Positions 63,861 through 64,000 of a stretch of DNA of 64,000 nucleotides are shown here, piece after piece. The stretch is taken from positions 24,866 to 88,865 of the forward strand of contig DATFXD010000046.1 in assembly GCA_035258605.1 (NCBI GenBank), written 5' to 3'. This stretch comes from AWTP1-13 sp035258605. Lineage in GTDB: Bacteria > Pseudomonadota > Alphaproteobacteria > Rhizobiales > Hyphomicrobiaceae. Numbering within the stretch: position 1 is the first letter of the stretch; each line of letters opens with the position of its first letter. The notes beneath the pieces were generated by a model. It was not told the DNA's origin. It saw nothing but the letters and a program-made list of their open reading frames with translations, and did not search any database. Made by a program: the position numbers and the translations under genes.

Positions 63861-64000
63861 TCAGGAGTGTTTGCCACGCCCAAAAAACACCGGCAGATCA
63901 ATCTGCTCGCCGCCATCGGTGGCGCCAGCGGCGGGGTTGCTGCGCACGTCATCGCGCCGGCCGCGCGCCACCTCGGCGAGGCGGCGCAAGAGGCCTGGAC
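63861..64000 (-). CDS. ftsZ: Probable FtsZ, C-terminal end (partial)
   Basis: The frame ends at TGA (63863-63861). The last residues are GGEQIDLPVFFGRGKHS. The IDLPVFF part resembles the conserved C-terminal peptide (D-I-P-x-F-L) by which FtsZ binds FtsA and other partners, and the lpxC neighbour supports it. Before it is a charged, low-complexity linker (PGLLRRLAEVARGRRDD). Only about 45 residues are inside the window; the GTPase domain is not. The final GRGKHS differs from the usual FLRRQAN ending. Confidence 0.6.
   Translation of the reverse strand, partial: PGLLRRLAEVARGRRDDVRSNPAAGATDGGEQIDLPVFFGRGKHS

Overview
The window is about 64 kb of very GC-rich, gene-dense chromosome. It looks alphaproteobacterial: it has ccrM, split b and b' subunits of the F0 ATP synthase, an mdh/sucCD/sucAB/lpd cluster, the argH-lptM-lysA order with a divergent tlpA-like gene, smc next to DsbA-like genes, dciA and mutY, and ftsZ-lpxC-bamD-ligA at the right end. 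A Rhodospirillales-like lineage fits, but this is inference from gene order and GC content. I saw no rRNA, tRNA, CRISPR array, prophage or insertion sequence.

Region by region. 1-3.0 kb: the 3' end of ppk, ppx, and a CbpA-type DnaJ. 3.1-9.95 kb: accessory metabolism, with a two-domain flavin oxidoreductase lacking its usual 4Fe-4S cysteines, a DUF1127-like membrane protein, a luciferase-like monooxygenase, an aldo/keto reductase and a PLP aminotransferase. 10.2-17.8 kb: moeA, an MlrC/M81 protein, a TPR plus GT41 (OGT-like) glycosyltransferase, a ThDP enzyme carrying an in-frame 12-bp tandem repeat, and a small secreted protein. 17.8-27.5 kb (minus strand): mdh-ridA-sucC-sucD-sucA-sucB-lpd, most of the second half of the TCA cycle, with a perfect 19-bp palindrome just upstream of sucC. 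27.9-30.4 kb: a flavin monooxygenase whose tail overlaps zapE by 119 bp. 30.7-32.1 kb: a GNAT acetyltransferase and an arylformamidase-like hydrolase. 32.5-39.2 kb: a homogentisate-type aromatic degradation run (hmgA, fahA-like, an MBL protein with a damaged metal site, MFS transporter, FAD hydroxylase, DUF2783 protein). No maleylacetoacetate isomerase gene is present in it. 39.2-41.7 kb: the F0 operon atpI-B-E-F'-F behind a good sigma70-like promoter. 42-52 kb: smc, two DsbA-like proteins, dciA, mutY, ampG, a GIY-YIG-like small protein and ccrM. 52.3-59.2 kb: a cupin, lysA, lptM, argH, a TlpA-like protein, an SGNH hydrolase, dapD and a membrane protein. 59.2-64 kb: ligA, bamD, lpxC and the probable 3' end of ftsZ.

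The genome backbone here is conventional. The most unusual points are the remodelled metal site of the MBL protein in the homogentisate cluster, the cluster-less FMN/FAD oxidoreductase, the palindrome that may control sucC and the genes behind it, and several local oddities (tandem repeats, the zapE overlap, a GIY-YIG-like protein next to ccrM). I did not find clear evidence for a wholly new multi-gene system.
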